Source: Pelomonas sp. BJYL3 (GTDB taxonomy: Bacteria > Pseudomonadota > Gammaproteobacteria > Burkholderiales > Burkholderiaceae_C). From it: a DNA stretch of 64,000 nucleotides. How positions within the stretch are numbered: position 1 is the stretch's first letter; each line of letters opens with the position of its first letter. A model generated the notes under the pieces. That model saw nothing but the letters and a program-made list of their open reading frames with translations. It did not search any database and was not told where the DNA came from. The stretch is from positions 1 to 64,000 of the forward strand of contig NZ_JANZKX010000006.1 in assembly GCF_027257975.1 (NCBI RefSeq). The letters are read 5' to 3'. Position numbers and translations under genes: made by a program. Shown here piece after piece: positions 19,125 through 28,698 of the stretch.

Positions 19125-20249
19125 TCAGAGGCTCTTCAGCGCCACGACGTCCTTGCCCTTGAAGGTGAAGACCGTGACCGCCGACTGTTTCAGGTCATGC
19201 TTCGCGTCATAGGCATATTCGCCGGCCACGCCCATGTAGCTGGACTTCGCGAGGTGCTCGCTGAGCTTGCCCGGGTCGGTGGACTGCGTGGCCTCGATGG
19301 CCGATGCGAGCAGGTTGGCGCCGTCATAGAAGGCGGCGGCGTAGGTCAGCGGATCGCGCTTGAACTCGGCGCGATAGCGCTCGACGAACTTCTTGCCCTT
19401 ATCGCTGCGGTCGATGATGGAGCCACCCTGCGTGCAGTACACGTTCAGCTCGGTGTTGAGCTGGGACAGCGTGGCCGTCTCCGACGAGCAGATGCCGTCA
19501 CCACCCAGCAGCGGCGTGGCAATGCCCAGCGAGCGCATTTGGCGCAGCATGGGGCCGGCCTGGGCCGAGTAGCCACCGTAGAAGACGGCGTCCGGCTTGG
19601 CCGCCTTCACCGAGGTGAGGATGGTGTTGAAGTCGCTGGCCTTGTCGTTGGTGAATTCCTTGGCGACCACCTTGATGCCGAGCTTGCTGGCCTGGTCCAC
19701 GAACTCCTGTGCCACGCCCAGGCCGTAGGCCGTGCGATCGTCGATGACGGCCACGGTCTTGATCTTCAGGTCCTGGGCCGCGTACACGGCCATCTTGGCG
19801 CCGAGCTGGTTGTCGGTCGCGCCGATGCGGAACAGGCGGGCATGGCCCTGCGTGGTGATGCGCGGATTGGAGGCCACCGTCAGCACCAGCACGCCGCCTT
19901 CGGCGAAGATCCGGGAGGTGGGCATGGTGACGCCCGAGTTGTAGGGCCCCAGGACGAACTTGATCTTCTTGTCGACCAGTTGCTGCGCCACCTGCACGCC
20001 CTGGCGCGGATCCGCGGTGTCGTCGTTCACGTCGAGATCGAACTGCACGGCCTTGCCGCCCACCTTTATCCCCTTGGCATTGAGCTCCTTGATGGCCAGC
20101 AGCGCGCCATCGCGGTTGTCCGTGCCGTTGCCGGCCTGCGGGCCCGTGGTCGGGCTCATGAAACCGATGCGGATGCGCTCCTGCGCCTGCGCGCCGAAAC
20201 AGGCCAGACCCGCGGCGAGCAGCAGCAGGTTCAGGGAATACTTCTTCAT
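19125..20249 (-). CDS. Branched-chain amino acid ABC transporter substrate-binding protein (LivK type)
   Basis: The 374-aa product starts at ATG 20249 with AGAGGA 6 bases upstream; an adjacent TTG (20252) lies closer to that signal. A signal peptide ends near AQAQERIRIG. The type I periplasmic binding fold shows SPTTGPQAGNGTDNRDGALLAIKELNAKG, VLGPYNSG and VIDDRTAYGLG, the family hallmarks. Ligands of this group are branched-chain or other amino acids and small amides. No permease or ATPase genes are adjacent, so it either serves a distant transporter or is a sensor. It is paralogous to the gene at 46617-47759. Confidence 0.93.
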   Translation of the reverse strand: MKKYSLNLLLLAAGLACFGAQAQERIRIGFMSPTTGPQAGNGTDNRDGALLAIKELNAKGIKVGGKAVQFDLDVNDDTADPRQGVQVAQQLVDKKIKFVLGPYNSGVTMPTSRIFAEGGVLVLTVASNPRITTQGHARLFRIGATDNQLGAKMAVYAAQDLKIKTVAVIDDRTAYGLGVAQEFVDQASKLGIKVVAKEFTNDKASDFNTILTSVKAAKPDAVFYGGYSAQAGPMLRQMRSLGIATPLLGGDGICSSETATLSQLNTELNVYCTQGGSIIDRSDKGKKFVERYRAEFKRDPLTYAAAFYDGANLLASAIEATQSTDPGKLSEHLAKSSYMGVAGEYAYDAKHDLKQSAVTVFTFKGKDVVALKSL

Positions 20250-20585
20250 CAAAGGTCCTCTTGGTCAGTGGATGGGCAGGGCATGCCCCATGCTCCGGGC
20301 CGCCGCAGGCCATGTGCAGGGCCGCAGCACCGGAAGGGAAAACGCGGATGGCGGCACTTTAGGCGATGTGCAAGCGCCGAGCCTTGAGGAATGCTAAAGG
20401 CAGCCTCTTGCACGGCCCTTTCCCGCGGGCTCGCGGGAACGCCCCTGCTGGCGAGGGCGGGCCGACCTGTCGCTTGCGCGGTGCGGGGAGGGCGGTGGCA
20501 ATGGTAAATTCCTGCCTTGGGTGTCAGGTCTTGCGGCCTGGCAGGTTGAGCGCAGGTCGGGCCGCCGCGCGGAGTTTCCACGACC
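20250..20585. other. Divergent intergenic region, no gene seen
   Basis: The 336 bases between the divergent binding-protein and antiporter genes hold no convincing frame. They should contain both promoters. I could not pick out confident -35/-10 pairs or operators. Confidence 0.5.
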
Positions 20586-21857
20586 ATGCACACCGACACC
20601 CTCATCTCCTACGTCGCCCTGGCCCTGTTCGTCCTGGCCCTGGCCCACACCTTTGCCGCCAAGCAGTTCGAGCGGCTGTCCCATCGCTACCCGCAGCACG
20701 CCGGCCTGTTTCATCTGCTGGGCGAGGTGGAGGTGGTCTTCGGCTTCTGGGCCCTGGTGCTGATCCTGGCGCTCGCCGTGCTGAAGGATGGCGTCAGCGC
20801 CTTGCACTACGCCGAGTCCCGCAACTACACCGAGCCGCTGTTCGTCTTCGTCGTGATGGTGGTGGCTGCCTCGCGGCCGGTGATCGACCTCGTACAGCGG
20901 GCGATCGCCTTCGTGTCCCGGCTGATCCCGCTCCCAGGCGCCGTCTCCAGCACCTGGCTGGGCCTGGCGGTGGTGCCGCTCTTGGGATCCCTGGTCACCG
21001 AGCCCGCCGCCATGACGCTGGCGGCCCTGATGCTGGCGCCGGTGGTGTTCCGGTCCGAGGTGCCCGAGCGGCCGAAGTACTTCGCGCTGGGCGTGCTCTT
21101 CGTCAACGTGTCCATCGGTGGCACCCTGACGGCCTATGCGGCGCCGCCCGTGCTGATGGTGGCCGCGACCTGGCAATGGGACAGCGCCTACATGCTGGCC
21201 CACTTCGGCTGGAAGGCCGTGCTGGCCGTGCTGCTCAACGCCACGCTGGCGACCTGGGTGATGCGCAAGCACCTGCAAGAGATTCGCGCAGACGCGCTGG
21301 AGGAGGGCGCCAGCGTGCCTGCGCCGGTGCCGCTGGCCGTGGCCCTGGTGCATGTGCTGCTGCTCGCGGGCGTGGTGGTGCTGGCCCATCATCCGGTGGC
21401 CTTTCTGGGCCTGTTTCTGATGTTTCTGGGCTTCAGCCAGGCCTATGAGCGCTACCAGAGCCCGCTGATCCTGAAAGAGGCGCTGCTGGTGGCCTTTTTC
21501 CTGGCCGGGCTCGTGGTGCTGGGCGGCATGCAGGCCTGGTGGCTGCAGCCCATCGTCTCCAGCCTGGAGCCGCTGGCCCTGTTCTTCGGCGCCATCGGCC
21601 TCACCGCCATCACCGACAATGCAGCGCTGACCTACCTCGGCTCGCTCATCGCCGGCATTCCGGTGGAGGCCAAGCACGCGCTGGTCGCTGGTGCCGTGGC
21701 CGGCGGTGGCCTGACGGTCATCGCCAATGCGCCCAATCCGGCGGGCGTGGCGCTGCTCAAGCGTGGCTTTGCCGACGAGTCCATCGGCGCCATGGAGCTG
21801 CTGCTAGGCGCCCTCGTGCCGACGGCCCTGGCAGCGATCGCCTTCCTTGCGCTGTGA
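20586..21857 (+). CDS. Putative Na+/H+ antiporter
   Basis: The 423-aa product is an integral membrane protein with about 11-12 hydrophobic segments. Charged motifs lie within the membrane part (HLLGEVEVVFGFWAL near residue 45, LLGSLVTEPAAMTLAALML near 140, and GLTAITDNAALTYLGSLIAG near 340), matching the putative Na+/H+ antiporter family (PF07399 type) related to the arsenite/CitM ion-transporter group. It is a single gene, not in an obvious operon. The ion is inferred from the family. Confidence 0.85.
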   Translation: MHTDTLISYVALALFVLALAHTFAAKQFERLSHRYPQHAGLFHLLGEVEVVFGFWALVLILALAVLKDGVSALHYAESRNYTEPLFVFVVMVVAASRPVIDLVQRAIAFVSRLIPLPGAVSSTWLGLAVVPLLGSLVTEPAAMTLAALMLAPVVFRSEVPERPKYFALGVLFVNVSIGGTLTAYAAPPVLMVAATWQWDSAYMLAHFGWKAVLAVLLNATLATWVMRKHLQEIRADALEEGASVPAPVPLAVALVHVLLLAGVVVLAHHPVAFLGLFLMFLGFSQAYERYQSPLILKEALLVAFFLAGLVVLGGMQAWWLQPIVSSLEPLALFFGAIGLTAITDNAALTYLGSLIAGIPVEAKHALVAGAVAGGGLTVIANAPNPAGVALLKRGFADESIGAMELLLGALVPTALAAIAFLAL

Positions 21858-22111
21858 ATCCGGCTCCCGCTGTCTGGGCGTAGCAGTCGTAGGGCGGCTC
21901 TGGGCTGGGTGGCGTATGCCTGACAGTGCCTCGCCGGCATCTTGAAATTGTCGACAATGTGCATTATGTAAACCAAAGAATATGACTGGAAGGCGTGCCG
22001 GCAGCCTTAGCGGTCCGCCAGGCAACACGCTCGCCTATTCCTCCATGACCTGTTGAGCGCAGCACACCTTGCCGGCGTCGTGCCGCCGGCTTCTTGACGC
22101 GCGCAGCGACA

Positions 22112-23023
22112 ATGGCCGGCATGAGCCGCACCTCTGCTTTCGACTGGGATGACCTGCGTGTCGCACTTGCCATCGCGGAGTGCGGCACTTTGTCCGGCGC
22201 TGCCGCCACGTTGCATGTGAGCCATCCCACGCTGTCTCGCCGGCTGCATTTGATGGAGCAGCGTCTCGGAACACGGCTGTTCGAGCGCACGCCAGGTGGG
22301 CTTCGGCCGACGGAGGCGGGAGACGAAATCCGGGCGCTGGCTCTGCGCATCCGAGATGAGGTGGCCGATGTGGAGCGCCGCATTCGTGGGCGGGACGATG
22401 GTCACGATGGGCCGGTGCGCGTCACGGCTCCCGATGCGGTTTCCGAGTACCTGCTGCCCCCGGTGCTGGCCGCCGTATGCCGAACACACGACGGACTGCA
22501 GCTTGAGCTTCATGTGTCCAACGATGTGGTGTCGCTGGCGAGGCGCGAGGCAGACATAGCGCTACGCGTGACCCGGGCGCCGCAGGAGACCCTGCGCGGG
22601 CGTGAGGTCGGCACCGTTGCTATGGCCGTCTATGCGCCGCGTCTTTTGACAAAGGCGAGCGACGACTCGGCATCGCCCAATCACCTGCCATGGATCGGCT
22701 TTGACGCTGGTCTGGCCTGCAGCGCGCCCGGAGCCTGGCTGGCGCGCAACGTCGCCGACGACGACGTGCGGTTCCGCGCGAACACCTTGCTGGGCGCCGC
22801 GCAGGCGGCGCGCGCGGGCATCGGCTGTGCCGTCCTGCCGTGCTTCGTCGGGGGCTCGATTCCAGAGCTCGTTCGCCTTGGCCCACCGCTGGACGAACTG
22901 GCGCAGCCGCTGTGGCTGCTGATGCACGAGGACGTCGCTCGCGTGCCGCGCATGCGCCGCGCGAGCGCGGCGCTGGCTGAGGAGATCGCGCGATCTTCCC
23001 GGCTGATGTCAGGCCTCGACTGA
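22112..23023 (+). CDS. LysR-family transcriptional regulator
   Basis: The 303-aa product has an N-terminal winged HTH (AIAECGTLSGAAATLHVSHPT followed by LSRRLHLMEQRLGTRLFER) and a periplasmic-binding-like effector domain. ATG 22112 or 22121 is the likely start; a TTG at 22094 is less likely. The 3' end overlaps the convergent GST gene by 15 bases, so the two transcripts would be antisense at their ends. It probably controls nearby detoxification genes, but there is no direct evidence for a target. Confidence 0.92.
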   Translation: MAGMSRTSAFDWDDLRVALAIAECGTLSGAAATLHVSHPTLSRRLHLMEQRLGTRLFERTPGGLRPTEAGDEIRALALRIRDEVADVERRIRGRDDGHDGPVRVTAPDAVSEYLLPPVLAAVCRTHDGLQLELHVSNDVVSLARREADIALRVTRAPQETLRGREVGTVAMAVYAPRLLTKASDDSASPNHLPWIGFDAGLACSAPGAWLARNVADDDVRFRANTLLGAAQAARAGIGCAVLPCFVGGSIPELVRLGPPLDELAQPLWLLMHEDVARVPRMRRASAALAEEIARSSRLMSGLD

Positions 23024-23707
23024 GCGCCTCTCAACGGCCGCCGCCACGAGGTGAGCCATATGGGAGCCACGTCCGGCCAGATAGCGCAGGAAGACCTGCC
23101 CGTAGTCGGGCACGACGGCTGCGCGCACGCTCGGCCTCACCGCCAGATTGAATCGATAGGCGGCCGTCGCCGGAAGCCCTTGAAGGAGGCGGAAGTCCGC
23201 CAGTTGGTCGAAGGTATCCAGCAGCCGGAAGATCGGCGCGAACGCGGCGTCTACCAGGCCGAAGCGAGCACCGTCAAAGTACGGTCCGCCGCTGGACAGC
23301 TGTCTCTCCAGCCGCGCAAAGCGTTCGGCGAGCTCCGTTCGTTTGCGTTCGAAGGAGGCCTCGTCCGGCGCCATGTAGAAGCCGAACACGTCGCCGATCA
23401 CGGCTGAGGCGAACTCGGCCCATGCGCGGTGGCGAGCCCGATCCAGGGCGTCAGCGGGCCACAGGGGAACCCGGTCGACAGCGGCCTCTTCGATGTACTC
23501 GCAGATGACGGCGGTCTCGAACACGGCCGTGTCGCCCACCCGCAGCACCGGCACCTTGCCCAGCGGCGACAGCCGGATGAACCAGTCCGGCTTGTCGGCG
23601 AGGTCGATGTAGGTTCGCCTGGGTTCCAGTCCTTTCTCTGCGAGCTGGATCGCTGCCCGCTGGGTGTAGGGGCAAAGAATGTTGCTGATGAGTTCAAAGT
23701 CGTGCAT
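23009..23707 (-). CDS. Glutathione S-transferase family protein
   Basis: The 232-aa product starts at ATG 23707 with AAGGAA upstream; longer in-frame starts extend into non-coding sequence. The thioredoxin-like N-domain has ILCPYTQRAAIQLAEKG (Cys in the active-site position, as in omega/beta-like GSTs) and the conserved SPLGKVPVLRVGD cis-Pro and ETAVICEYIEE motifs. The C-domain is all-helical. It probably conjugates or reduces an electrophile with glutathione in the cytosol. Confidence 0.92.
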   Translation of the reverse strand: MHDFELISNILCPYTQRAAIQLAEKGLEPRRTYIDLADKPDWFIRLSPLGKVPVLRVGDTAVFETAVICEYIEEAAVDRVPLWPADALDRARHRAWAEFASAVIGDVFGFYMAPDEASFERKRTELAERFARLERQLSSGGPYFDGARFGLVDAAFAPIFRLLDTFDQLADFRLLQGLPATAAYRFNLAVRPSVRAAVVPDYGQVFLRYLAGRGSHMAHLVAAAVERRSVEA

Positions 23708-24037
23708 GCCATTTCCTTGTGGATGAGCGCATGACCTTACGCACCTCCAGCGCGGGGTGCCATCGAAAGCTTGTGCAGGCCGCTGTGCGGAAACTTGCAG
23801 CGGCAGACTTCTTCTCGCTCGGCAGTGGCTGAAGTTCGTACCCTGCCCTGCCCTGGAGCCGCCCGCACCAGCGCTGCTCGGCTCAAGCACGCCGCTGTCC
23901 CCTGACGCCCGCCGTTGTTCCACTCGCCGAAACAGTGCATTCGGCCCAGCGGCCATTCTGGTTTCGGTCGCACTCGACCATAGTTCGGTCACTCGCTGCA
24001 TCGCTGGCAGCGATGTCAACGAACACCGGACCGAATC
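23708..24037. other. Divergent intergenic region with a putative operator
   Basis: The 330 bases between the GST and PNPOx-like genes contain no supported gene. The motif AGTTCGGTCACTCGCTG at 23982-23998, 39 bases before the downstream ATG, recurs almost unchanged upstream of the gene at 26155. Confidence 0.5.
23982..23998 (+). promoter_or_regulatory. Putative shared operator/promoter element, copy 1
   Basis: AGTTCGGTCACTCGCTG differs at three positions from the element at 26084-26100. Both are followed by CCGAATCA and then a small redox-type gene. A shared regulator, perhaps the LysR protein encoded at 25114-26016, is inferred. Confidence 0.4.
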
Positions 24038-24664
<627 letters not shown>

Positions 24665-24755
24665 CCGACCTGGCCCATCACTTTCAAGCCTGACCCGGCG
24701 CGAGGCCGCCGGGCCGGGTGAACTCGTCCCGCCTCAAGCCCCCAGGAGTCTCCCC

Positions 24756-25097
24756 ATGCACATCAAGCACATGCTCGCCAAGGCCCGTTCCGACGCAGCC
24801 ATCACCCCAGTCGAGGCACGCGACGCGATGCTCGGCTGCTTCGTCACCATTCACGGCGAGACGCTCAAGCGCGGTGCCGCACTGCTGGGCAAGCCGCTCA
24901 GCGACGAGCAGGCCGAGCACCATGCCACCGTCATCATGAAGGGACTGCTGGGCCCGCAATGGGACCGCCCGAGCAAGGCGGCCCTGGCCGATGCACGCAT
25001 CCGCATGGACCAGAAGATGAACTTCTCGCAGGCGCCGCAGGACTTGCAGGATATCCACGAGCAAGTCTGCAACCTGATCGTCAGCAAGACGGCCTGA
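24756..25097 (+). CDS. Small protein of unknown function
   Basis: The 113-aa product starts at ATG 24756 with CAGGAG upstream; a longer frame from 24429 runs inside the previous gene and is rejected. The sequence is helical and soluble (MHIKHMLAKARSDAA ... VCNLIVSKTA) with two cysteines and no motif I know. It lies 91 bases after the PNPOx-like gene and may be co-transcribed with it. It ends 16 bases before the stop of the convergent LysR gene. Confidence 0.72.
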   Translation: MHIKHMLAKARSDAAITPVEARDAMLGCFVTIHGETLKRGAALLGKPLSDEQAEHHATVIMKGLLGPQWDRPSKAALADARIRMDQKMNFSQAPQDLQDIHEQVCNLIVSKTA

Positions 25098-25113
25098 GCC
25101 CCCAGCGCCTTCT

Positions 25114-26016
25114 TCAACCGAGCGGCGCCAGCCGCTCGCGCAGCCGCTCCACAGCCAGATCGATGAACGCCCGCGCCTTGTGCGAGGCGTGGCGGCCTTC
25201 CCGGTGCACCAGATGCACCGGGAGGGCTGCCAGCTCGAACGGTTCCAACACCAGCTGCAATGCGCCGCTTCGTACCAGGCCGTCCACCTGGTAGGACATC
25301 AGTCGCGTCAGTCCGAAGCCGCCCACCGCGGCCGCAATGGCCGAATCATTGGTGGTGGTCTGCATGCGCGGTGCGAGCCTCACCGCCCTCACCTCCCCCT
25401 CCACCTTGAAGCGCCACTCCGGCGCCGGCGTGACGGCATTGGCCGAGATCAGCGTGTGGCCGAGCAAGTCCTCGGGCTGCCGCGGCTCGCCATGCGCGGC
25501 CAGATAGGCCGGCGCGCCGCAGATGACGCGGCGCACGCTCCCGACGCGCACGGCTTGCAGCGAGGAGTCCGGCAACTCGCCGATGCGCACGGCCACGTCC
25601 ACCCCTTCATCGGTCAGATTCACCACCCGGTCCAGGAACCAGCAGGAAGCAGTGACCTCGGGATAACGCTGCAGGTACTCAGTCATGACAGGCGTCACGT
25701 GCAAGGCACCGAAAAGCACCGGCGCGGTGACGGTCAGCCGACCACGCGGCGCGCCATGCAGGCCGCTGACCGACTCGTCCGCTTCGGCCAGTTCGGCCAG
25801 GATGCGCCGGCAGTCCTCCACATAGCGTGCGCCGGCCTCGGTCACCCGCACGACCCGCGTGGTGCGGGTCAGCAGGCGGGCACCCAGGTGCGCCTCCAGC
25901 TCGCTGATGGCCCGGGTGACGGCCGGCGGCGAGATGCCCAGCTTGCGCGCCGCTCCGGCGAACCCGCTGGCATCGACGACCGCCACAAAGACGTTGATGA
26001 GATGCAGTTTGTCCAA
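25114..26016 (-). CDS. LysR-family transcriptional regulator (TTG start)
   Basis: The start is placed at TTG 26016 because GGAGGA lies 4-5 bases before it and the protein then begins MDKLHLINVF, the usual LysR N-terminus. The ATG at 26094 would add a non-homologous tail and run through the divergent promoter region. The 300-aa product has the HTH (GFAGAARKLGISPPAVTRAISELEAHLG) and effector domain. It is divergent to the carboxymuconolactone decarboxylase-like gene at 26155, the usual arrangement for LysR and its target. Confidence 0.93.
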   Translation of the reverse strand: MDKLHLINVFVAVVDASGFAGAARKLGISPPAVTRAISELEAHLGARLLTRTTRVVRVTEAGARYVEDCRRILAELAEADESVSGLHGAPRGRLTVTAPVLFGALHVTPVMTEYLQRYPEVTASCWFLDRVVNLTDEGVDVAVRIGELPDSSLQAVRVGSVRRVICGAPAYLAAHGEPRQPEDLLGHTLISANAVTPAPEWRFKVEGEVRAVRLAPRMQTTTNDSAIAAAVGGFGLTRLMSYQVDGLVRSGALQLVLEPFELAALPVHLVHREGRHASHKARAFIDLAVERLRERLAPLG

Positions 26017-26083
26017 CTGTTCCTCCGCGCGTAACGGTGCATTGCAATTTGAGGTGATTCTAATCATCGACCGATTCAACGAC

Positions 26084-26100
26084 AGTTCAGTCATTCGCCG
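26084..26100 (+). promoter_or_regulatory. Putative shared operator/promoter element, copy 2
   Basis: AGTTCAGTCATTCGCCG in the divergent LysR/CMD intergenic region matches copy 1 at 23982 at 14 of 17 positions and is likewise followed by CCGAATCA. It is the right place for a LysR-regulated promoter. This rests on sequence similarity only. Confidence 0.4.
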
Positions 26101-26154
26101 AACACGTAGCGAATGCCAAGCCGAATCACCTCACAGCATCACGGAGTCTTGACC

Positions 26155-26703
26155 ATGTCCCGTCTCAGCATCCCCACCGTCGACCAATCCCTCGAAGCCG
26201 CCAAGCCCCTGCTGGCCGCCGTCGAAAAACAGCTGGGCGTTGTGCCCAATCTGATGAAGCTGCTGGGCCAAAGCCCGGCGGGCCTGGAAGGCTACCTGTC
26301 GCTGAATGGCGCGCTGGCCAAGGGCAAGCTGAGCGTGCAACTGCGCGAGCGCATCGCATTGACCATTGCCGAGTTCAACGGCTGCGATTACTGCCTGTCG
26401 GCACACAGCTACCTGGCCACGCATGTCGCCAAGATTGGCGCCGGTGAGATCGATGCTGCCCGCGACGGCCGCTCGGACGATGCACGCACCGCCGCGGCCC
26501 TGCACTTCGCCCGTCGCGTGGCCGAGTCGCGCGGCCGGGTGTCGGATGCCGACCTGGCTGCCTTGCGCGCCGCTGACTTCGACGAGTCGGCCGTCGTGGA
26601 GATCGTGCTGAACGTGGCGCTCAATGTGCTGACCAACTACGTCAACAACGTGGCGCGGACCGACGTCGACTTCCCGCTGGTCGCCGCTCGGCAGGCCGTC
26701 TGA
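26155..26703 (+). CDS. Carboxymuconolactone decarboxylase/AhpD-family protein
   Basis: The 182-aa product starts at ATG 26155 with ACGGAG upstream. The family core LRERIALTIAEFNGCDYCLSAHSYLA holds the AhpD-like CxxC plus nearby His, a redox-active pair giving peroxidase or disulfide-reductase activity. The rest is all-helical as expected. Its divergent LysR neighbour is probably its regulator. A role in oxidative or electrophile stress is inferred. Confidence 0.92.
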   Translation: MSRLSIPTVDQSLEAAKPLLAAVEKQLGVVPNLMKLLGQSPAGLEGYLSLNGALAKGKLSVQLRERIALTIAEFNGCDYCLSAHSYLATHVAKIGAGEIDAARDGRSDDARTAAALHFARRVAESRGRVSDADLAALRAADFDESAVVEIVLNVALNVLTNYVNNVARTDVDFPLVAARQAV

Positions 26704-26709
26704 AGTTCG

Positions 26710-26734
26710 GGGGCGGCTCGGCCGCCCCTGTCTT
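26710..26734 (+). terminator. Terminator-like hairpin after the CMD gene
   Basis: GGGGCGGC-TCG-GCCGCCCC forms a perfect 8-bp stem starting 7 bases after the stop, followed by TGTCTT. This is a plausible intrinsic terminator with a weak T-tract. Confidence 0.65.
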
Positions 26735-26757
26735 GCCAATGTCAACTTGCTGCCCTC

Positions 26758-27240
26758 ATGAACACGCCCCTCGACACCCCACGCCCTCCTTTGCCGCCCT
26801 TCACCCGGGAGACCGCCACGCAGAAGGTCCGCATGGCCGAAGATGCATGGAACACGCGCGATCCGCAGCGCGTGGCCCTGGCCTACACGCCGGACAGCCG
26901 CTGGCGCAATCGCAGCGAGTTCCCGCGCGGCCGCGAGCAGATCCGGCAACTGCTCGAACGCAAGTGGGCCCGCGAACTGGACTATCGGCTCATCAAGGAA
27001 CTGTGGGCGCACGATGGCCACCGCATCGCCGTGCGTTTCGCCTACGAGTGGCATGACGACGCCGGCAACTGGTTCCGCTCCTACGGCAATGAGAACTGGG
27101 AATTCGACGCCGACGGCTACATGGCGGTGCGCCACGCCAGCATCAACGACAAGCCCATCCAGGCGCACGAGCGTCTGTTCCACTGGCCGCAAGGGCCTCG
27201 CCCGGCCGAGCATCCGGGCCTCAGTGAACTGGGCCTTTGA
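26758..27240 (+). CDS. NTF2-like/SnoaL-fold protein (DUF1348 type)
   Basis: The 160-aa product has the NTF2-like cone-fold pattern: [28 protein letters not shown], then [16 protein letters not shown] and a strand series ending in HASINDKPI. It closely fits the DUF1348 group. Enzymatic activity is not known for this group. It probably belongs with the small redox genes around it. Confidence 0.88.
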   Translation: MNTPLDTPRPPLPPFTRETATQKVRMAEDAWNTRDPQRVALAYTPDSRWRNRSEFPRGREQIRQLLERKWARELDYRLIKELWAHDGHRIAVRFAYEWHDDAGNWFRSYGNENWEFDADGYMAVRHASINDKPIQAHERLFHWPQGPRPAEHPGLSELGL

Positions 27241-27261
27241 ATCGTCCCTTCCGAGCTCGCG

Positions 27262-28218
27262 ATGAGCTTTCTTGCCGGCCCGAGCCGGCCCACTGACATC
27301 ACAAGACACGACATGACGACTTCTGAACCGCAAGCACTGAGCGATGAAGTACAGGGCCTGCGCCAGGAGCTGGCGACCCAGCGTCAGGCCTTGCTGGCCA
27401 GCCTGCTGGTCTCGGCCTGGATGGTCGAGGCACGCGACCCCTACACTGGTGGGCACCTCTGGCGCGTGGCGCGCATGGCCCATGCGCTGGCCCTGGAATC
27501 GGGCAGCACGCCGCGCGAAGCCAGCCGCATCGCGATGGCCGGCTTTCTGCACGACCTGGGCAAGGTGGGGATTCCCGATGCCATCCTGCGCAAGCCGGGG
27601 CGGCTGACCGACGAGGAATTCGCCATCATCAAGACGCATCCGCGCGTGGGGGCACGCATGCTGTCCGGCCATCCGCTGGCGGAACTGGTCGTCGGCGTGA
27701 TCCACCATCACCACGAAATGCCCAACGGCCGGGGCTATCCCATGGGACTCGCCGGCGACGAGATTCCTCGCGACGCCCGGCTGGTCGGCCTGTGCGACGC
27801 CTTTGATGCCATGACGAGCACACGGCCGTACCGCGCCGGCATGCCCATCGCCCAGGCCCTGGACATCATCGAGTCCGAGCTGGGGAATCAGTTCGATCTG
27901 GCGCTGGGAACCACGTTCCTGCGCATGGGGCGGGACGGTGCCTTCGACGGCATCGTCGGTCATAGCGATGATGGCATCCCGCTGCAGAACTGCCCGGTCT
28001 GCGGCCCGACGCTGGTTCGCACGCGCAGCGCGCGCGCCGGACATCACCTGGGCTGCCCAGCCTGCACGGCGCGCTTCACCTGGACTGACACCGAGCAGGG
28101 CCTTCAGGCCCTGCCTACGGGCACCTATGCCGAGGCAGAGGAGCTGGAGCCCGCCCTGGACCGCGCGCAGATCGAGGCGCTGGTGCTCGACTGGGCGGAT
28201 GCGATGGCCGGCAGCTGA
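27262..28218 (+). CDS. HD-GYP domain phosphodiesterase-like protein with C-terminal Cys4 motif
   Basis: The 318-aa product (an in-frame ATG at 27313 is an equally possible start) contains a complete HD-GYP core: VEARDPYTGGHLWRVARMA, FLHDLGKVGIPD, HPRVGARML, HHHHE, GRGYPMGL and DAFDAMTS. These domains hydrolyse cyclic di-GMP. No receiver or membrane domain is attached. After the core comes CPVC ... CPAC (about residues 249-276), a zinc-ribbon-like pair not normally part of HD-GYP proteins. It is a single gene. Confidence 0.93.
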   Translation: MSFLAGPSRPTDITRHDMTTSEPQALSDEVQGLRQELATQRQALLASLLVSAWMVEARDPYTGGHLWRVARMAHALALESGSTPREASRIAMAGFLHDLGKVGIPDAILRKPGRLTDEEFAIIKTHPRVGARMLSGHPLAELVVGVIHHHHEMPNGRGYPMGLAGDEIPRDARLVGLCDAFDAMTSTRPYRAGMPIAQALDIIESELGNQFDLALGTTFLRMGRDGAFDGIVGHSDDGIPLQNCPVCGPTLVRTRSARAGHHLGCPACTARFTWTDTEQGLQALPTGTYAEAEELEPALDRAQIEALVLDWADAMAGS

Positions 28219-28698
28219 CGCGCGGCCTGCCCCTTGATTGCCTTCGCATGCCGGACGCCCCGGCCTGTCAATACGTCCCGCCGTCAAGGCCGGGCAGCTC
28301 TCATGATTCGAATCTGGCAGGGCAACTGCAGCCAGGCACTCAGCGCAGTATCAGATAGGGATGGCGGCTGTAGACATCGTGACGACGTTCGTAAGATGTA
28401 ACCACTCGCGAATTCGAGACGTCCTTTCAGACCCACTGTTTTCCCTTGCACTGTTCGCGAGCACCGTGGCCGGCTGCATGCTGGGAATCTGCATTCGACG
28501 ATTCCAGCCGTACCGTAGAGATTGTCGGATATCACGCTGCCGTTACCGCCGAGCAGAGCTGGCTGATATCCGGTCTGGCATCTGGTCTGGCAGTTGCGAT
28601 ATTTGAACCGCATGCCATGGAGAGCTGCTTCTATCTCCCCTGGTGATGGCCATCTATTCAACGGGCAGGCTGTTCAAGCCCCTACGTGAAGGAATGAC
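28219..28698. other. 480-base intergenic region of lower GC
   Basis: No convincing gene is present; short frames on both strands lack ribosome binding sites and family features. Base composition drops compared with the flanks. It probably holds the promoter of the tectonin-like gene at 28699 and may mark the edge of transferred DNA. Confidence 0.45.

Noticed and set aside
26131-28287. 718-codon minus-strand frame opposite the CMD, NTF2 and HD-GYP genes
   Set aside because: It covers three well-supported plus-strand genes and their spacers and has no recognisable motif.
28284-28661. 125-codon minus-strand frame upstream of the tectonin-like gene
   Set aside because: No ribosome binding site or family pattern; ends by overlap with low-GC non-coding sequence.
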